DNA of 64,000 nt from Gammaproteobacteria bacterium HGW-Gammaproteobacteria-15 (GTDB lineage: Bacteria > Pseudomonadota > Gammaproteobacteria > Enterobacterales > Alteromonadaceae), in NCBI GenBank assembly GCA_002840125.1, contig PGZF01000004.1:124001-188000 (forward strand). Direction: 5' to 3'. The notes beneath the pieces were generated by a model, which was not told where the DNA came from, made no database searches, and saw only the letters and a list, made by a program, of their open reading frames with translations. Made by a program: the position numbers and the translations under genes. Numbering within the stretch: position 1 is the stretch's first letter; every line of letters starts with the position of its first letter. Of this stretch, positions 41,765 to 52,227 are shown piece by piece.

Positions 41765-43849
41765 TCAGGCATTACCATAAATTTCTTTATTGGCCAGCCA
41801 GCGTTTGATCAGCGCCAGGCTGGCAGGGCGGTTATGTTGCCATAACTGCGTGGCCAGTTGTTGTGCCTGTGGCAGTAAGTCGGCGTCGCGGGCCAGGTCG
41901 GCAATTTTAAACTGTAAAATACCCGTCTGGCGGGTGCCCAGTAGTTCACCAGGGCCGCGTATTTCCAGATCACGCTGGGCAATAACAAAGCCGTCGTTAG
42001 AGTCGCGCAATACGCCAAGCCGGGATTGCGCAGTGCGTGACAGCGGGGCATGGTACAGCAATACACAGTGCGAGGCAGTGCTGCCACGGCCAACGCGGCC
42101 GCGTAACTGGTGTAGCTGGGCCAGGCCGAGCCGCTCGGGGTTTTCAATAATCATTAAACTGGCGTTGGGTACATCTACGCCTACTTCAATCACGGTAGTG
42201 GCCACCAGCAGGTCTAATTCGCCACTGCTGAACTGCTGCATTACCGCTTGTTTTTCGGCAGCTTTTAACCGGCCGTGGATCAAACCAATGCGTAAGTCGG
42301 GTAGTGCCTGTTGTAGCAATACCAGCGTATCTTCGGCGGCCTGACTCTGCAGCGTTTCAGACTCTTCAATTAAGGTGCATACCCAGTACGCCTGGCGCTG
42401 TTCGTTTTGCACGGCGCTGCGCACCCGCTCGATAATATCATCACGCCGCGTATCCGGTATCGCCACTGTGGTTACCGGTGTGCGGCCGGGTGGCAGCTCG
42501 TCGATAATCGAGGTATCCAGATCAGCATAAGCAGTCATCGCCAGGGTGCGCGGTATCGGTGTGGCGGTCATCACCAACTGATGCGGATACTTACCTTCGA
42601 TCCCGCCTTTTTCACGCAGGGCTAAGCGCTGGTGCACGCCAAAGCGGTGCTGCTCGTCGATAATAATCAGTGTTAAGGCGTTAAATTCTACCTGCTGCTG
42701 AAACAGCGCATGAGTACCTACCACCATTTTTGCACTGCCATCAGCAATGGCTGTAAGAGCCGTCTGGCGGGCTTTGCCTTTGGTTTTGCCACCGAGCCAG
42801 GCCACGCGGATACCCAAAGGTTCAAACCAGCGGGCAAAGTTAGCGGCATGTTGTTCGGCCAGCAGTTCAGTGGGTGCCATTAACGCCACCTGGTAGCCAT
42901 TACCTATAGCAGTAAGCGCTGAGAGCGCTGCCACCAGGGTTTTTCCTGAACCGACATCGCCTTGTACTAAGCGTAACATCGGCAGGGTTTGGCTTAAGTC
43001 GTGGCGTATTTCACCGGTTACCCGCTGCTGGGCTTTAGTAGGCGAAAACGGCAGTGCGGCTAAAAAACGCTGCTGCAAGTTGTTGTCGATGTGCAGTGCT
43101 ATAGCCTGTTGCTGTTGGCTTTGGCTGCGCAGTTTGTGCATGCTCAGTTGCTGCGCCACTAACTCTTCAATAATCAGCCGTTGCTGCGCCGGGTGTTTAC
43201 CCAGTTCCAGTAATTGCAGGCTGGCGTCCGGTGGCGGCCGGTGAATATAGGTTAATGCTTCAGTCAGTGACCAAGGCTGGCGCAGCATATCGGCAGGCAA
43301 ATATTCATCCGGCTGGCTGCGCTGTAAATACTGTAGCGCGGCATCGGTAAGGCTGCGCCAGGTGGCCTGGCGTAAGCCTTCTGTGGTGGGGTAAATGGGC
43401 GTTAAGGTTTCATTTACCTCGGCCAGCAGTTCGTCGTTGTGTACACGGTATTCCGGGTGCAGCATTTCCAGCCCGCGCGGCCCGCGCTTGGCCTCACCAA
43501 AACAACGCAGTAACACACCCGGGGTAACAGCGTTTTTCTGTGCGGCACTAAAATGAAAAAAGCGCAGGGTAAGAAAACCGCTGCCGTCTTTAATTTTTAC
43601 CAGCCAGCTGCGCCTTTTACCCATTTGTATTTCACTGCTGGTAACCTCGCCCAGCACAGTGCCATGCATCAGCGGCATTAAATCGGCGATGGCATAAATG
43701 CGGGTGCGGTCTTCATAGCGTAGCGGCAGGTGAAACAAAATATCCTGTACGCTTTGTATACCGAGTTTATCCAGCCGTTCGGCCACTTTGGCGCCTACAC
43801 CTTTAATGGCAGAAACAGGTTGTCTGGCAACAGAATCGGCTAACGTCAT
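41765..43849 (-). CDS. recG: ATP-dependent DNA helicase RecG
   Basis: 694 residues, normal for RecG. An N-terminal wedge/OB domain (KGVGAKVAERLDKLGIQ and following) is succeeded by the helicase core with Walker A GDVGSGKTLVA, the DEQH box IIDEQHRFG and motif VI LHQLRGRVGRG. RecG remodels stalled replication forks and Holliday junctions. Its end-to-start contact with the solute-binding protein gene upstream (one base shared at 43849) indicates co-transcription. Placement after spoT and ridA is like that in other gammaproteobacteria. Confidence 0.96.
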   Translation of the reverse strand: MTLADSVARQPVSAIKGVGAKVAERLDKLGIQSVQDILFHLPLRYEDRTRIYAIADLMPLMHGTVLGEVTSSEIQMGKRRSWLVKIKDGSGFLTLRFFHFSAAQKNAVTPGVLLRCFGEAKRGPRGLEMLHPEYRVHNDELLAEVNETLTPIYPTTEGLRQATWRSLTDAALQYLQRSQPDEYLPADMLRQPWSLTEALTYIHRPPPDASLQLLELGKHPAQQRLIIEELVAQQLSMHKLRSQSQQQQAIALHIDNNLQQRFLAALPFSPTKAQQRVTGEIRHDLSQTLPMLRLVQGDVGSGKTLVAALSALTAIGNGYQVALMAPTELLAEQHAANFARWFEPLGIRVAWLGGKTKGKARQTALTAIADGSAKMVVGTHALFQQQVEFNALTLIIIDEQHRFGVHQRLALREKGGIEGKYPHQLVMTATPIPRTLAMTAYADLDTSIIDELPPGRTPVTTVAIPDTRRDDIIERVRSAVQNEQRQAYWVCTLIEESETLQSQAAEDTLVLLQQALPDLRIGLIHGRLKAAEKQAVMQQFSSGELDLLVATTVIEVGVDVPNASLMIIENPERLGLAQLHQLRGRVGRGSTASHCVLLYHAPLSRTAQSRLGVLRDSNDGFVIAQRDLEIRGPGELLGTRQTGILQFKIADLARDADLLPQAQQLATQLWQHNRPASLALIKRWLANKEIYGNA

Positions 43850-44673
43850 CAGGGCTGTATAGTTAACTGGGGGGCAGGTCTGGTTGGCTCGGCATATAAA
43901 CGCTCTACCGTGCCGTCGTTTAACATGGTAGCCAGATGTTGGCGCAGTATCGGCTCCATGGCTGCATAAGGGCTTAGCCGTGACAAACCAACATGAATAA
44001 AGCCAGACTGGCCGCGGCTGAAGTCGATACCTGCATTACGAAATTTGTTATGGTAACTGCTGACACTGCCAATAGCCTCTGAGGTACTGACGGTAGGTGC
44101 GACTAAACCATCTACCCGGCCCCGTATTACCATTTCCAGCCCGGCTTCAATCGAGTCTACTTCAACAATCTGACGTTGTTTTTGCTTTAGTAATGTCATT
44201 AGCGCCGGTGAATAAACATAGCTGCGGATACTCACCAGTGTCAGTTGCTGCAACTGTGCTTCGGTTTCTACCTGACGCCTGTCATCCTGGCGGATAAACA
44301 GGCTTTCCGGCACCGTTTTATTGTAGGGCAAAAGGTGCATGATGGCGTCACGCTCGGCACTGAATTTCAGGTTAGACATTAAATCCACTTTGCCTTCTGC
44401 CATTAGCCGCAGGCAACGGGCTACCGGTGTTTGTGGTGTGAAAACCAGCTTAAAGCCGGCGCGGCGGGCTAACTCCTGCATTAAATCAACCGACGGCCCG
44501 TAAGGTGTGCTGACATCTTCATAATGATGAAAGCGGGAAAAATGATCCAGACACCAAAGCAACTGCGGTTCACTTTCACCCGGCAGCGGCTCTTCTGCCT
44601 GCACTGTTGCAGCAGCCAGCCAGCTGGCCAGCATAACGGTAACAGTAAGGCAGAGCAGACGGGCTTTGGTCAT
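43849..44673 (-). CDS. Periplasmic solute-binding protein, family 3 type
   Basis: 274 residues with a signal peptide (LTVTVMLASWLAAATVQAEE). The fold features GPSVDLMQELARRAGFKLVF and KVDLMSNLKFSAERDAIM are those of amino-acid-type binding proteins (SBP_bac_3). No permease or ATPase is nearby and no histidine kinase is fused, so it may act as a free sensor or enzyme-like periplasmic protein. It sits between ridA and recG, where many relatives have no such gene. Confidence 0.8.
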   Translation of the reverse strand: MTKARLLCLTVTVMLASWLAAATVQAEEPLPGESEPQLLWCLDHFSRFHHYEDVSTPYGPSVDLMQELARRAGFKLVFTPQTPVARCLRLMAEGKVDLMSNLKFSAERDAIMHLLPYNKTVPESLFIRQDDRRQVETEAQLQQLTLVSIRSYVYSPALMTLLKQKQRQIVEVDSIEAGLEMVIRGRVDGLVAPTVSTSEAIGSVSSYHNKFRNAGIDFSRGQSGFIHVGLSRLSPYAAMEPILRQHLATMLNDGTVERLYAEPTRPAPQLTIQP

Positions 44674-44680
44674 TGTCGGC

Positions 44681-45073
44681 CTAGTGTGTTGAGGGCACTT
44701 CCATTACGCCATCTATTTCAATCTGGCTGGCGCGCGGCAGGGCCGATACCTGTACGGCGGCACGGGCCGGGTAAGGCTCGGCAAAGTACTGGCTCATAAT
44801 TTCATTTACCGTGGCAAACTGGCCAAGATCAGTAAGAAATATATTTACCTTTACCATGTCGTTCAGGCTGCCACCGGCGGCGTCACATACTGCTGCCAGG
44901 TTTTTAAATACCTGATGGGTTTGCTCGGCAAAGTTTTCTGATACCAGTTGCATAGTGGCCGGCACTAATGGGATCTGGCCGGACAAATACACTGTGGTAC
45001 CAATTTTTACCGCCTGGCTATAGGTGCCAATGGCGGCCGGGGCGTCGCTGGTACGGATAATCACTTTAGACAT
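44681..45073 (-). CDS. ridA: RidA family enamine/imine deaminase
   Basis: 130 residues. The opening [26 protein letters not shown] and the ending [14 protein letters not shown] with its catalytic Arg are typical of RidA (YjgF/YER057c). It hydrolyses reactive 2-aminoacrylate formed by PLP enzymes such as threonine dehydratase. Five bases after spoT, in the same direction; this spoT-ridA arrangement is common in gammaproteobacteria. Confidence 0.95.
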   Translation of the reverse strand: MSKVIIRTSDAPAAIGTYSQAVKIGTTVYLSGQIPLVPATMQLVSENFAEQTHQVFKNLAAVCDAAGGSLNDMVKVNIFLTDLGQFATVNEIMSQYFAEPYPARAAVQVSALPRASQIEIDGVMEVPSTH

Positions 45074-45078
45074 GCTGC

Positions 45079-47202
45079 TTATTTCCTTCTGTAAACTTTT
45101 TGTACGTCTGGCATCACGCGGATTTTGCGCATTACATTGGCCAGATGCACCCTGTCACGCACCGACAGGGTAATTTTAATGACGTATTCACCGGTGTCGC
45201 GATCGTCAGTGGCTAAGTCCTGAATATTAGACCCTTGCGAGGCAATCAGGGTGGTAAGTTTAGCCAACACGCCCTGACGGTTAACAATAAACACGCGGAT
45301 ATCACACAGGAACTGTTTATCGCCGGTTTTATCCCAGCGTACCGGGAAGAACTTACCCGGCTCTTTATCCCAGCCTTTAATATTGCGGCAATCGGCCCGG
45401 TGCACGTTCAGGCCTTTGCCCGGTGTAGCGTTGGCAATAATATCATCACCCGGTATTGGCCGGCAGCATTTGCCAAAGGTTAGCAACATACCCTCAGAGC
45501 CAATAATAAAGGCTTTGCTTTTCGGCATCGGGCCGTTGTTGTCTTTGCTGCTGGATTCATCAGAGTCAAACTCGCCCAGCAGGCGCCGCGCTACGGCGAT
45601 GGCCAGCTGATTGCCCAAGCCAATTTCACTGCAAAGCTCGTCTAATGATTTTTGTTTGGTGTTTTGCAGTACCTGTTCTATCCGCTCCGGGGCGATATCT
45701 TCCAGTTTAACTTCACCTAACGCCGAGCTTAACAAGCGCCGGCCCAGGCTAATAGATTCATTTTGTTGCTGTTTTTTCAGGTAATTACGAATACCCAAAA
45801 TAGCCCTGCTGGTAACCACATAATTTAGCCAGTTCGCATTGGGTTTACCGCCTGGGCTGGTAACAATTTCTACTGTCTGGCCGGTTTCCAGCGGTTTATT
45901 TAACGGGTAAGGTCTGCGGTCTACTTTGGCACCTACGCAGCGGTTGCCAATGTCGGTATGTACGGCGTAGGCAAAATCTACTGCTGTGGCGCCGATGGGC
46001 AGCTCAACAATTTTACCTTTAGGGGAGAACACATACAGCTCGTCCGGGTACAGCTCTGATTTTACATTTTCGACAAACTCGGCGCTGTTACCGGCATTTT
46101 GCTGTAATTCCAGCAGGCTTTGGATCCACCTTCGGGCACGAATTTGCGCGGTAGTGTCCTGGTGCTGGCCGTTGGCTTTGTACATCCAGTGAGCGGCAAT
46201 ACCCTTGTCGGCCATTTCGTCCATTTCGCGGGTACGCATTTGTATTTCTACCGGTATACCGTGCGGGCCAATTAACGAGGTATGCAGCGACTGATAACCG
46301 TTTTGTTTAGGGATGGCGATATAGTCTTTAAAGCGGATTTCAATCGGCTTGTACAGGTTATGCACTACACCCAAAGTGCGGTAGCAGTGATCAACGCTGT
46401 CTACCACGACGCGAAAGGCATAAATGTCCATTACGTCGTTGAACATCAGCTCTTTGTTTTTCATTTTGCGGTAGATGCTGTACAGGTGTTTTTCGCGGCC
46501 GCTGACATCGGCATTAATACCGGCTTGTTCTAAGCGGCCTAAAATTTCATGCTGAATTTTTTCCAGCAGTTCACGGCGGTTGCCGCGTGCCTGCTTTACC
46601 GCTGTAGATAATGCGCGGTAACGCATAGGGTACAGCGCCTGAAAGCCCCAGTCTTCCAGCTCGTTTTTAATATTGTGAATACCAAGGCGGTTAGCAATAG
46701 GGGCGTACAGTTCAAGCGTTTCTTTAGCAATGCGGCGGCGTTTTTCTGGCCGCAGGGCACCTAAAGTGCGCATATTGTGGGTGCGATCGGCCAGTTTAAT
46801 TAAAATAACGCGGATATCCTGCGTCATGGCCATAAACATTTTTTGCAGGTTGGTAACTTCAAATTCCTGATAGTCTTTGAACTTTACCTTATCAAGCTTA
46901 CTTACTCCCTGCACCAGCTCTGCAACGGTATTACCAAACAGCCGGGTTAAGTCTTCTTTGCTTACCGGAGTGTCTTCAATAACATCATGCAGCAGGGCAG
47001 CCATTAAGGTTTCGTGGTCCATATGCATATCGGCCAGAATACTGCTTACGGCAACAGGGTGGGTTATGTAGGGTTCGCCGCTGGATCGGGTTTGTGGCGC
47101 GTGCGCATCCCTTGCCACTACATAGGCTTGTTGCACTAAGGCAACCTGCTCTGGCGGCAAATAGGCACTAATCTGGTTTTTCAGACCTTCAAATAAATAC
47201 AC
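45079..47202 (-). CDS. spoT: Bifunctional (p)ppGpp synthetase/hydrolase SpoT
   Basis: 707 residues from the GTG at 47202: the product then begins (M)YLFEGLKN like known SpoT proteins, and GGGAG lies six bases upstream. A TTG at 47214 would add four residues with no support. The HD hydrolase domain (HDVIEDTP), synthetase domain ([19 protein letters not shown]), TGS domain ([20 protein letters not shown]) and C-terminal ACT domain are all in place. SpoT sets the alarmone level during starvation. Operon with rpoZ upstream and ridA downstream. Confidence 0.96.
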   Translation of the reverse strand: MYLFEGLKNQISAYLPPEQVALVQQAYVVARDAHAPQTRSSGEPYITHPVAVSSILADMHMDHETLMAALLHDVIEDTPVSKEDLTRLFGNTVAELVQGVSKLDKVKFKDYQEFEVTNLQKMFMAMTQDIRVILIKLADRTHNMRTLGALRPEKRRRIAKETLELYAPIANRLGIHNIKNELEDWGFQALYPMRYRALSTAVKQARGNRRELLEKIQHEILGRLEQAGINADVSGREKHLYSIYRKMKNKELMFNDVMDIYAFRVVVDSVDHCYRTLGVVHNLYKPIEIRFKDYIAIPKQNGYQSLHTSLIGPHGIPVEIQMRTREMDEMADKGIAAHWMYKANGQHQDTTAQIRARRWIQSLLELQQNAGNSAEFVENVKSELYPDELYVFSPKGKIVELPIGATAVDFAYAVHTDIGNRCVGAKVDRRPYPLNKPLETGQTVEIVTSPGGKPNANWLNYVVTSRAILGIRNYLKKQQQNESISLGRRLLSSALGEVKLEDIAPERIEQVLQNTKQKSLDELCSEIGLGNQLAIAVARRLLGEFDSDESSSKDNNGPMPKSKAFIIGSEGMLLTFGKCCRPIPGDDIIANATPGKGLNVHRADCRNIKGWDKEPGKFFPVRWDKTGDKQFLCDIRVFIVNRQGVLAKLTTLIASQGSNIQDLATDDRDTGEYVIKITLSVRDRVHLANVMRKIRVMPDVQKVYRRK

Positions 47203-47325
47203 CTGTGCTCCCAAACTGCGACAGCAAATAAAACACGCCGTTAAGCGCGGGATTTATTATGAATATACGTCTATTTATCACAGTTGCCAACGGCTAAACG
47301 CCGCTGGCCTGTAGATGGAGGGTTT

Positions 47326-47601
47326 TTAGTGGTCTGAACCAATAATGGCAGCTACAGCAGCCATTTCTGACGCTTCCTGCTGGATCTGGTCGCGACGTTC
47401 CTGCTCATCCAGTACGGAATTCGTAATAAAACCTTTTTCAATTTCGCGCAGGGCAACTACGGTAGGCTTGTCGTTTTCAACTTCTACCATCGGCTCTTTG
47501 CCTTCTACCGCTAACTGACGGGCACGGCGTGCGGCCACCAGAATTAAGTCAAAACGGTTACCAATTTTATCTACTGCATCTTGAACAGTTACGCGTGCCA
47601 T
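47326..47601 (-). CDS. rpoZ: RNA polymerase omega subunit
   Basis: 91 residues with the omega signature [20 protein letters not shown] and [14 protein letters not shown]. Omega stabilises the beta' subunit and forms part of a ppGpp site. The position between gmk and spoT is the conserved one. Confidence 0.97.
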   Translation of the reverse strand: MARVTVQDAVDKIGNRFDLILVAARRARQLAVEGKEPMVEVENDKPTVVALREIEKGFITNSVLDEQERRDQIQQEASEMAAVAAIIGSDH

Positions 47602-47646
47602 TTACCACTCCAGTGTTCGGGCCATCACAAGACCGACTAGTTTACG

Positions 47647-48279
47647 CTAATTTGCTGTTTTCGCCAACAGTTGCTTAAGCAACGGGTTGTGCTTGCTGGC
47701 CTGGCTGCCATAGCTATTGCGCTGTGCCAGTACAATACGTTCAAACTCGGCTAAGGCGGTGTTAAAGTTATCGTTAATAATCAGGTACTCGTATTCGTCA
47801 GCATGGCTCATTTCACTGTGTGCCTGCGCCATGCGCCTGGCAATTACCTCGGCTGAATCCTGGCCGCGCTGGTTTAACCGCTGTTCCAGCTCAGCAAGGC
47901 TGGGCGGCAGAATAAAAATGCCTTTAGCCGACGGTGCCTGCTGGCGAATTTGCCGCGCGCCTTGCCAGTCGATATCGAGAAAAACATCTATGCCCTGGCT
48001 TAAGCTTGCGCGAATAGTGCTTTTTGACGTGCCATAGTAGTTGCCGAACACTTCGGCCCATTCTAAGAATTCATCCCTGGCGATCAGCGCTTTAAACTGC
48101 TCTACGCTGATAAAATGATAGTGCACGCCATCTTGCTCACCCGGCCTGGGCGCACGGGTGGTATGCGATACGCTGACCTGCATATCGTTATGATTTTTTA
48201 ATAGGGCCTGGATCAGGCTGGATTTGCCGGCGCCGCTTGGCGCCGAAATAATAAACAGATTACCGGCAAGTTCCTGCAT
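47647..48279 (-). CDS. gmk: Guanylate kinase
   Basis: 210 residues from the ATG at 48279; the frame extends to a TTG at 48339 but the extra 20 residues are not conserved. P-loop [12 protein letters not shown], then [20 protein letters not shown] and [11 protein letters not shown]. It converts GMP to GDP with ATP. First gene of the gmk-rpoZ-spoT-ridA-recG block. The upstream region carries a palindromic repeat element. Confidence 0.95.
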   Translation of the reverse strand: MQELAGNLFIISAPSGAGKSSLIQALLKNHNDMQVSVSHTTRAPRPGEQDGVHYHFISVEQFKALIARDEFLEWAEVFGNYYGTSKSTIRASLSQGIDVFLDIDWQGARQIRQQAPSAKGIFILPPSLAELEQRLNQRGQDSAEVIARRMAQAHSEMSHADEYEYLIINDNFNTALAEFERIVLAQRNSYGSQASKHNPLLKQLLAKTAN

Positions 48280-48374
48280 AGGGTTGACGCCTGAAAATGA
48301 AAGAATGCGGATTTTAGACGCTGTTGGCTGTTGCTGCAAATAAGATAATTGCTCCGCATAAGGCCGCAGGCGAA

Positions 48375-48469
48375 AATCGGTTTGCTCACATCAACACGCC
48401 GTGAATACATCCCTGTAGGCTCGACTCAGGCATCCATGCCTTCAACGGTTGACTTAGAGCAAGCCGATT
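48375..48469. repeat. Intergenic palindromic repeat element
   Basis: AATCGGTTTGCTC (48375-48387) is matched in reverse complement by GAGCAAGCCGATT (48457-48469) with one mismatch. The interior (GAATACATCCCTGTAGGCTC, then a CATCCATGCC) looks like a type of intergenic repeat that I recall from several marine gammaproteobacteria. It lies between gmk and the thioesterase gene and may be a REP-like element. Confidence 0.55.
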
Positions 48470-48498
48470 CCCGCTTAATAGTCTGTTGGTAACTTTCT

Positions 48499-48981
48499 TT
48501 ATTTCTTCGCTTTTGCTTTAACCGATAAGGTCAGCGTAAAAGTTGCCATCGGCTCGTCGCCATGTAAGGTCGGGCAGGTTATTACTACCGACACCGGCTT
48601 GTTTATACGCTCACCTGTGGCTAACGACTCGTCAATCATGGCGTCAATAATATCGCCATCATGGCTGGTAAAGTGCACTGTTGCCTCCGGCCGTTTTAAA
48701 AACTGGCCCTGCACATCTTTAAAAGCAAAATTGGCATTTACGCCACGCGCTTTGGCTTTACTGAACACTAAAAAAGCACCGGCTAAATCTGCACCTATAG
48801 CAAGGGCGCCAAAATAAATACTGCCTAAATGGTTTTTGGTGCGCCAGCTGTGTGGCATGGTGACTTCCAGCGTTTTGCTGTTCATGCGGACAATTTTTGG
48901 TGAACAAAAGCCAATCAACGGAATATAGCGCCAGGCGAATAATTTTAAGCCCCAGTTGGCTTTGCGCAGGGAAATGGCCAT
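48499..48981 (-). CDS. DUF4442 / PaaI-like hot-dog thioesterase
   Basis: 160 residues. HSWRTKNHLGSIYFGALAIGADLAGAFLVF is the central helix region of hot-dog thioesterases of the DUF4442 type. The enzyme probably releases acyl groups from CoA; the natural substrate is unknown. Basic Lys-rich C-terminus. Transcribed alone, toward gmk. Confidence 0.85.
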   Translation of the reverse strand: MAISLRKANWGLKLFAWRYIPLIGFCSPKIVRMNSKTLEVTMPHSWRTKNHLGSIYFGALAIGADLAGAFLVFSKAKARGVNANFAFKDVQGQFLKRPEATVHFTSHDGDIIDAMIDESLATGERINKPVSVVITCPTLHGDEPMATFTLTLSVKAKAKK

Positions 48982-49133
48982 AGCATGGCTCCGGTATCGA
49001 AATTTGGCTTGAGCTTACACTGGTATGACCATTGCTGCAACCTGACCGTTGATGCTGCAAAAAATACCATTCGTCAGGTTTCTGTTGCCGGCGTTAAAGC
49101 AAGCTATAGTAAAGTCGAATTGAAATTAACTTT

Positions 49134-52121
49134 TTGCAGGTAGCGGATATTAATAAAGTGCGTTGGTGTCATCTGGTGTTACTTTTTTTCCTCTTACTAA
49201 GCTGTCTGAGTGTGCCAAAGGCAATTGCTTTGGTGCTGACACAGGATGATTACTTATACCGCATCTGGTCGGTAGAGGCCGGGCTGCCACAAATTTCAGT
49301 TACGGCAATAGCACAGGATGCTCAGGGTTTTATCTGGCTGGGTACGCAAAATGGCCTGGCCCGTTTTGATGGCCTTAATTTTAAGGTATACAACACTGCC
49401 AATACTCCGGCTTTACCCTCTAACCTGATCTCAGCACTGCATATAGATGCACAGCAACGACTATGGGTTGGCACTGTTAATGGCCTGGTGCGGTTGCAGC
49501 AGCATAAATTCAGCCGTTTGGATCAACAGCAGGATGCTCTTGGGGCAGTAAGCAGTTTTGCTGAGCTGGCTGACGGCACTATGCTGATTGGCGCAACACG
49601 GTTATTCCGTTGGCATGAGCAATTAAAACAATTACAGCCGGTAGCTGAACACGAGGGCCAGGTATTTCAGCTGTATCAGCAAGATGACACGGTATGGATT
49701 GGCGCACTAAACGGCTTTGCCACACTTAATGCTGATGGTTATCAGTGGCATCCGGCACCTGAGCAAGTGTCGGCCCTGCAAATTTCTGAGATAGCCGTGC
49801 AGGGTACGGATGTGTATCTGGGATCAAATCTGGGGTTGTTCAGCTGGCAAAATAAACAATGGCAAAAGCTAGCCTTACCGGGGCAGCCAACGGATACCCG
49901 CATAGAGTTACTCTACCGGGACCCACAGCAACAAGTTTGGGTAACCACCTATGAAAAGCTTTACAGCCTGCACAAAGGCGTATTAGTTGAAACTGATTTT
50001 GTCAGCGACAAGCATGGCAATTTTGTCTGGGTTGAAAGTATGTTGCAGGACAAACACGGCAATTTGTGGCTGGGCAGTCATTCTCATGGTTTAAAACGGT
50101 TACGCCGCGCATCAACCCAGCGGTTTAGCAGGGCACAGGGTATACCCGACCCTTATGTCTGGGCCCTGATGCCCTGGCAGCAGCATTTGCTGGTAGGTAC
50201 CAGTAATGGTTTGGCGCTGCTGCAATACGGCCAGTTTCAGCCACTAATGGCCAACCAGCAGCTGCCAAGCAACTTTGTGTACAGCCTGTTACTGGACAAG
50301 CAGCAGCGGCTGTGGGTAGGCACCCGTGGCGGTTTAAGCCAACTGGACGGCACCACACTGGCCTGGCAGCGTAATTATGCGGCCATAGCCCATTTGCTGG
50401 TAACCACACTGGCGCAGGAAGGTGAACGTATTTGGGTTGGCACTAACGGTGGTTTGTTTTATTTGCAGCAGGATGAACTGCAGCAGCACGAGTTACCAGA
50501 AGTGCTGCAGCAGGCTAAAGTGCGGATGGTGTATCCGGACAGCCAGCAGCGGCTATGGGTTGGCACCGAGAATGGCTTGTACTTACGCGATGCTAACGGC
50601 TTTAACCGGGTCGACGATATGCCGTTGTCGGGCAGTTTTGTTAGTACCATCAAAGAACTTGCTGATGGCACTATTCTGGTAGGCGGCCTGGATCAGGGTT
50701 TTGTGCTGGGGCAGCCTGGGCAGTGGCAATGGTTTAACCAGCAAAATGGCTTACCCGGCAGCGGAGCCCTGCATGCTGAGCTGGTTGACAATCAATTGTT
50801 GATCAGTAATTTTCAGGGGTTTTACCGCGTAAATTACCGTAGCTTGCTGGAAGGCCGCGTAGAGCAGTTATATATGTTGGTTGATGATCGCAGGCCGGAA
50901 GCTGCCACCGATTCTCATCGTTGTTGTAATGGCGCCGGCAGCAGCAAAGGCGCAGTGCATCAGGGGCGGGTGTGGTATCCGACACTGGACGGCGTGGTAT
51001 CTTTGCCGCTGCAACAGTTAATTCAGCATGGCCCTTTGCCTGAACCGGTACTGGAAAGTTTATCCGCCGATGAGCAGTATTATCGCAATAGCGAAGCCCG
51101 GTTAGCACCAGAGCAACGCGACTGGCATTTTCGTTTTACGGCACCTTACTATGTGCAGGCGTCATCAGTGCAGTTTCGTTACCAGTTGCAAGGTTATGAC
51201 GCGCAGTGGATTGATGCCGGTAACCGGCGTGAGGCGTTTTATACCAACCTGCCACCCGGCCATTACAGTTTTATGGTGCAGGTGCGGGTGGCGGCCGATT
51301 ACCGCTGGAGTGATGCAGTAACCATGGATATACGCTTAACGCCTTACTGGCACGAAACTGCCTGGGCGCGTGGTGTATTAGCTGTGTTGTTTATATTGTT
51401 GTTGTGGGGGCTGTATCGCTGGCGTTTACTGGCATTGGCCCGTTCGCAGCGCCAGTTAGCCAAACTGGTAGCTGACCGTACCCGCGAGTTACACCAGGCC
51501 AATGAAAAGCTAAAACTCATGAGTATGCAGGATGCCCTGACAGGCTTGCACAACAGGCATTATCTGGACAGCAATATTCAGCAAATATTAGCGCGTGCTA
51601 ACCGCCACGCCGAACCGCTGATCTGGGTTTTACTCGATCTGGACTACTTTAAACGTATCAATGACAGCCTTGGCCATCAAACCGGTGACAATATATTAAT
51701 GGTAGTGGCCGATATTTTGCGCCAGAACAGCCGTGGCTCTGACCATGTAGTTCGCTGGGGCGGGGAGGAGTTTTTATTGATCCTCGAACACAGTGAAGAC
51801 GCCGAGTTAGTGTTACAACGTATTCAGGATGCTATAAGCCAATACCCCTGGCAAAAAAATATGGCCCTGCAACAACCGCTAACCTGCTCAATTGGCGCAG
51901 TGGAGCAGCTAACCGACTGGAACTGGCAGCATAGCCTGCGCCTGGCTGATCAGGCGCTGTACTGGGTAAAAGAGCATGGCCGCGATGGCTATATGCTGTT
52001 GCTGGCTGTTGCTCCGCTGCCAGCCAATGTGCTGGCAGACACCGCTTCCATAACCAGTTTACTGGCCGAAGGTAAACTGCACGCCATCAGTAACAAAGAC
52101 TTTACTACGCAGCCAGGCTGA
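49134..52121 (+). CDS. Two-component-type propeller sensor with GGDEF diguanylate cyclase
   Basis: 995 residues from a TTG; a GTG at 49158 is also possible and neither has a strong ribosome-binding site. A signal-anchor (LVLLFFLLLSCLSVPKAIAL) leads to a periplasmic sensor of many Reg_prop repeats (GFIWLGTQNGLARFDG, QRLWVGTVNGL, NLWLGSHSHGL), then a Y_Y_Y domain, one membrane helix near 745 (GVLAVLFILLLWGLYRW), a coiled coil, and a GGDEF domain with an intact active site VVRWGGEEFLLIL. It should make c-di-GMP in response to a periplasmic ligand. In gut bacteria propeller sensors of this kind recognise glycans; the ligand here is open. Confidence 0.9.
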   Translation: MQVADINKVRWCHLVLLFFLLLSCLSVPKAIALVLTQDDYLYRIWSVEAGLPQISVTAIAQDAQGFIWLGTQNGLARFDGLNFKVYNTANTPALPSNLISALHIDAQQRLWVGTVNGLVRLQQHKFSRLDQQQDALGAVSSFAELADGTMLIGATRLFRWHEQLKQLQPVAEHEGQVFQLYQQDDTVWIGALNGFATLNADGYQWHPAPEQVSALQISEIAVQGTDVYLGSNLGLFSWQNKQWQKLALPGQPTDTRIELLYRDPQQQVWVTTYEKLYSLHKGVLVETDFVSDKHGNFVWVESMLQDKHGNLWLGSHSHGLKRLRRASTQRFSRAQGIPDPYVWALMPWQQHLLVGTSNGLALLQYGQFQPLMANQQLPSNFVYSLLLDKQQRLWVGTRGGLSQLDGTTLAWQRNYAAIAHLLVTTLAQEGERIWVGTNGGLFYLQQDELQQHELPEVLQQAKVRMVYPDSQQRLWVGTENGLYLRDANGFNRVDDMPLSGSFVSTIKELADGTILVGGLDQGFVLGQPGQWQWFNQQNGLPGSGALHAELVDNQLLISNFQGFYRVNYRSLLEGRVEQLYMLVDDRRPEAATDSHRCCNGAGSSKGAVHQGRVWYPTLDGVVSLPLQQLIQHGPLPEPVLESLSADEQYYRNSEARLAPEQRDWHFRFTAPYYVQASSVQFRYQLQGYDAQWIDAGNRREAFYTNLPPGHYSFMVQVRVAADYRWSDAVTMDIRLTPYWHETAWARGVLAVLFILLLWGLYRWRLLALARSQRQLAKLVADRTRELHQANEKLKLMSMQDALTGLHNRHYLDSNIQQILARANRHAEPLIWVLLDLDYFKRINDSLGHQTGDNILMVVADILRQNSRGSDHVVRWGGEEFLLILEHSEDAELVLQRIQDAISQYPWQKNMALQQPLTCSIGAVEQLTDWNWQHSLRLADQALYWVKEHGRDGYMLLLAVAPLPANVLADTASITSLLAEGKLHAISNKDFTTQPG

Positions 52122-52227
52122 CATTTTCGCGTTAGTGGCAACACTGTGAAGCCGGCTGCCCGCTGTGCTAAAATAGCCGCCTTTCGCCGCTTAGTTTGTA
52201 GCCGCGCCAGTAATACAGGAGCCTGTA

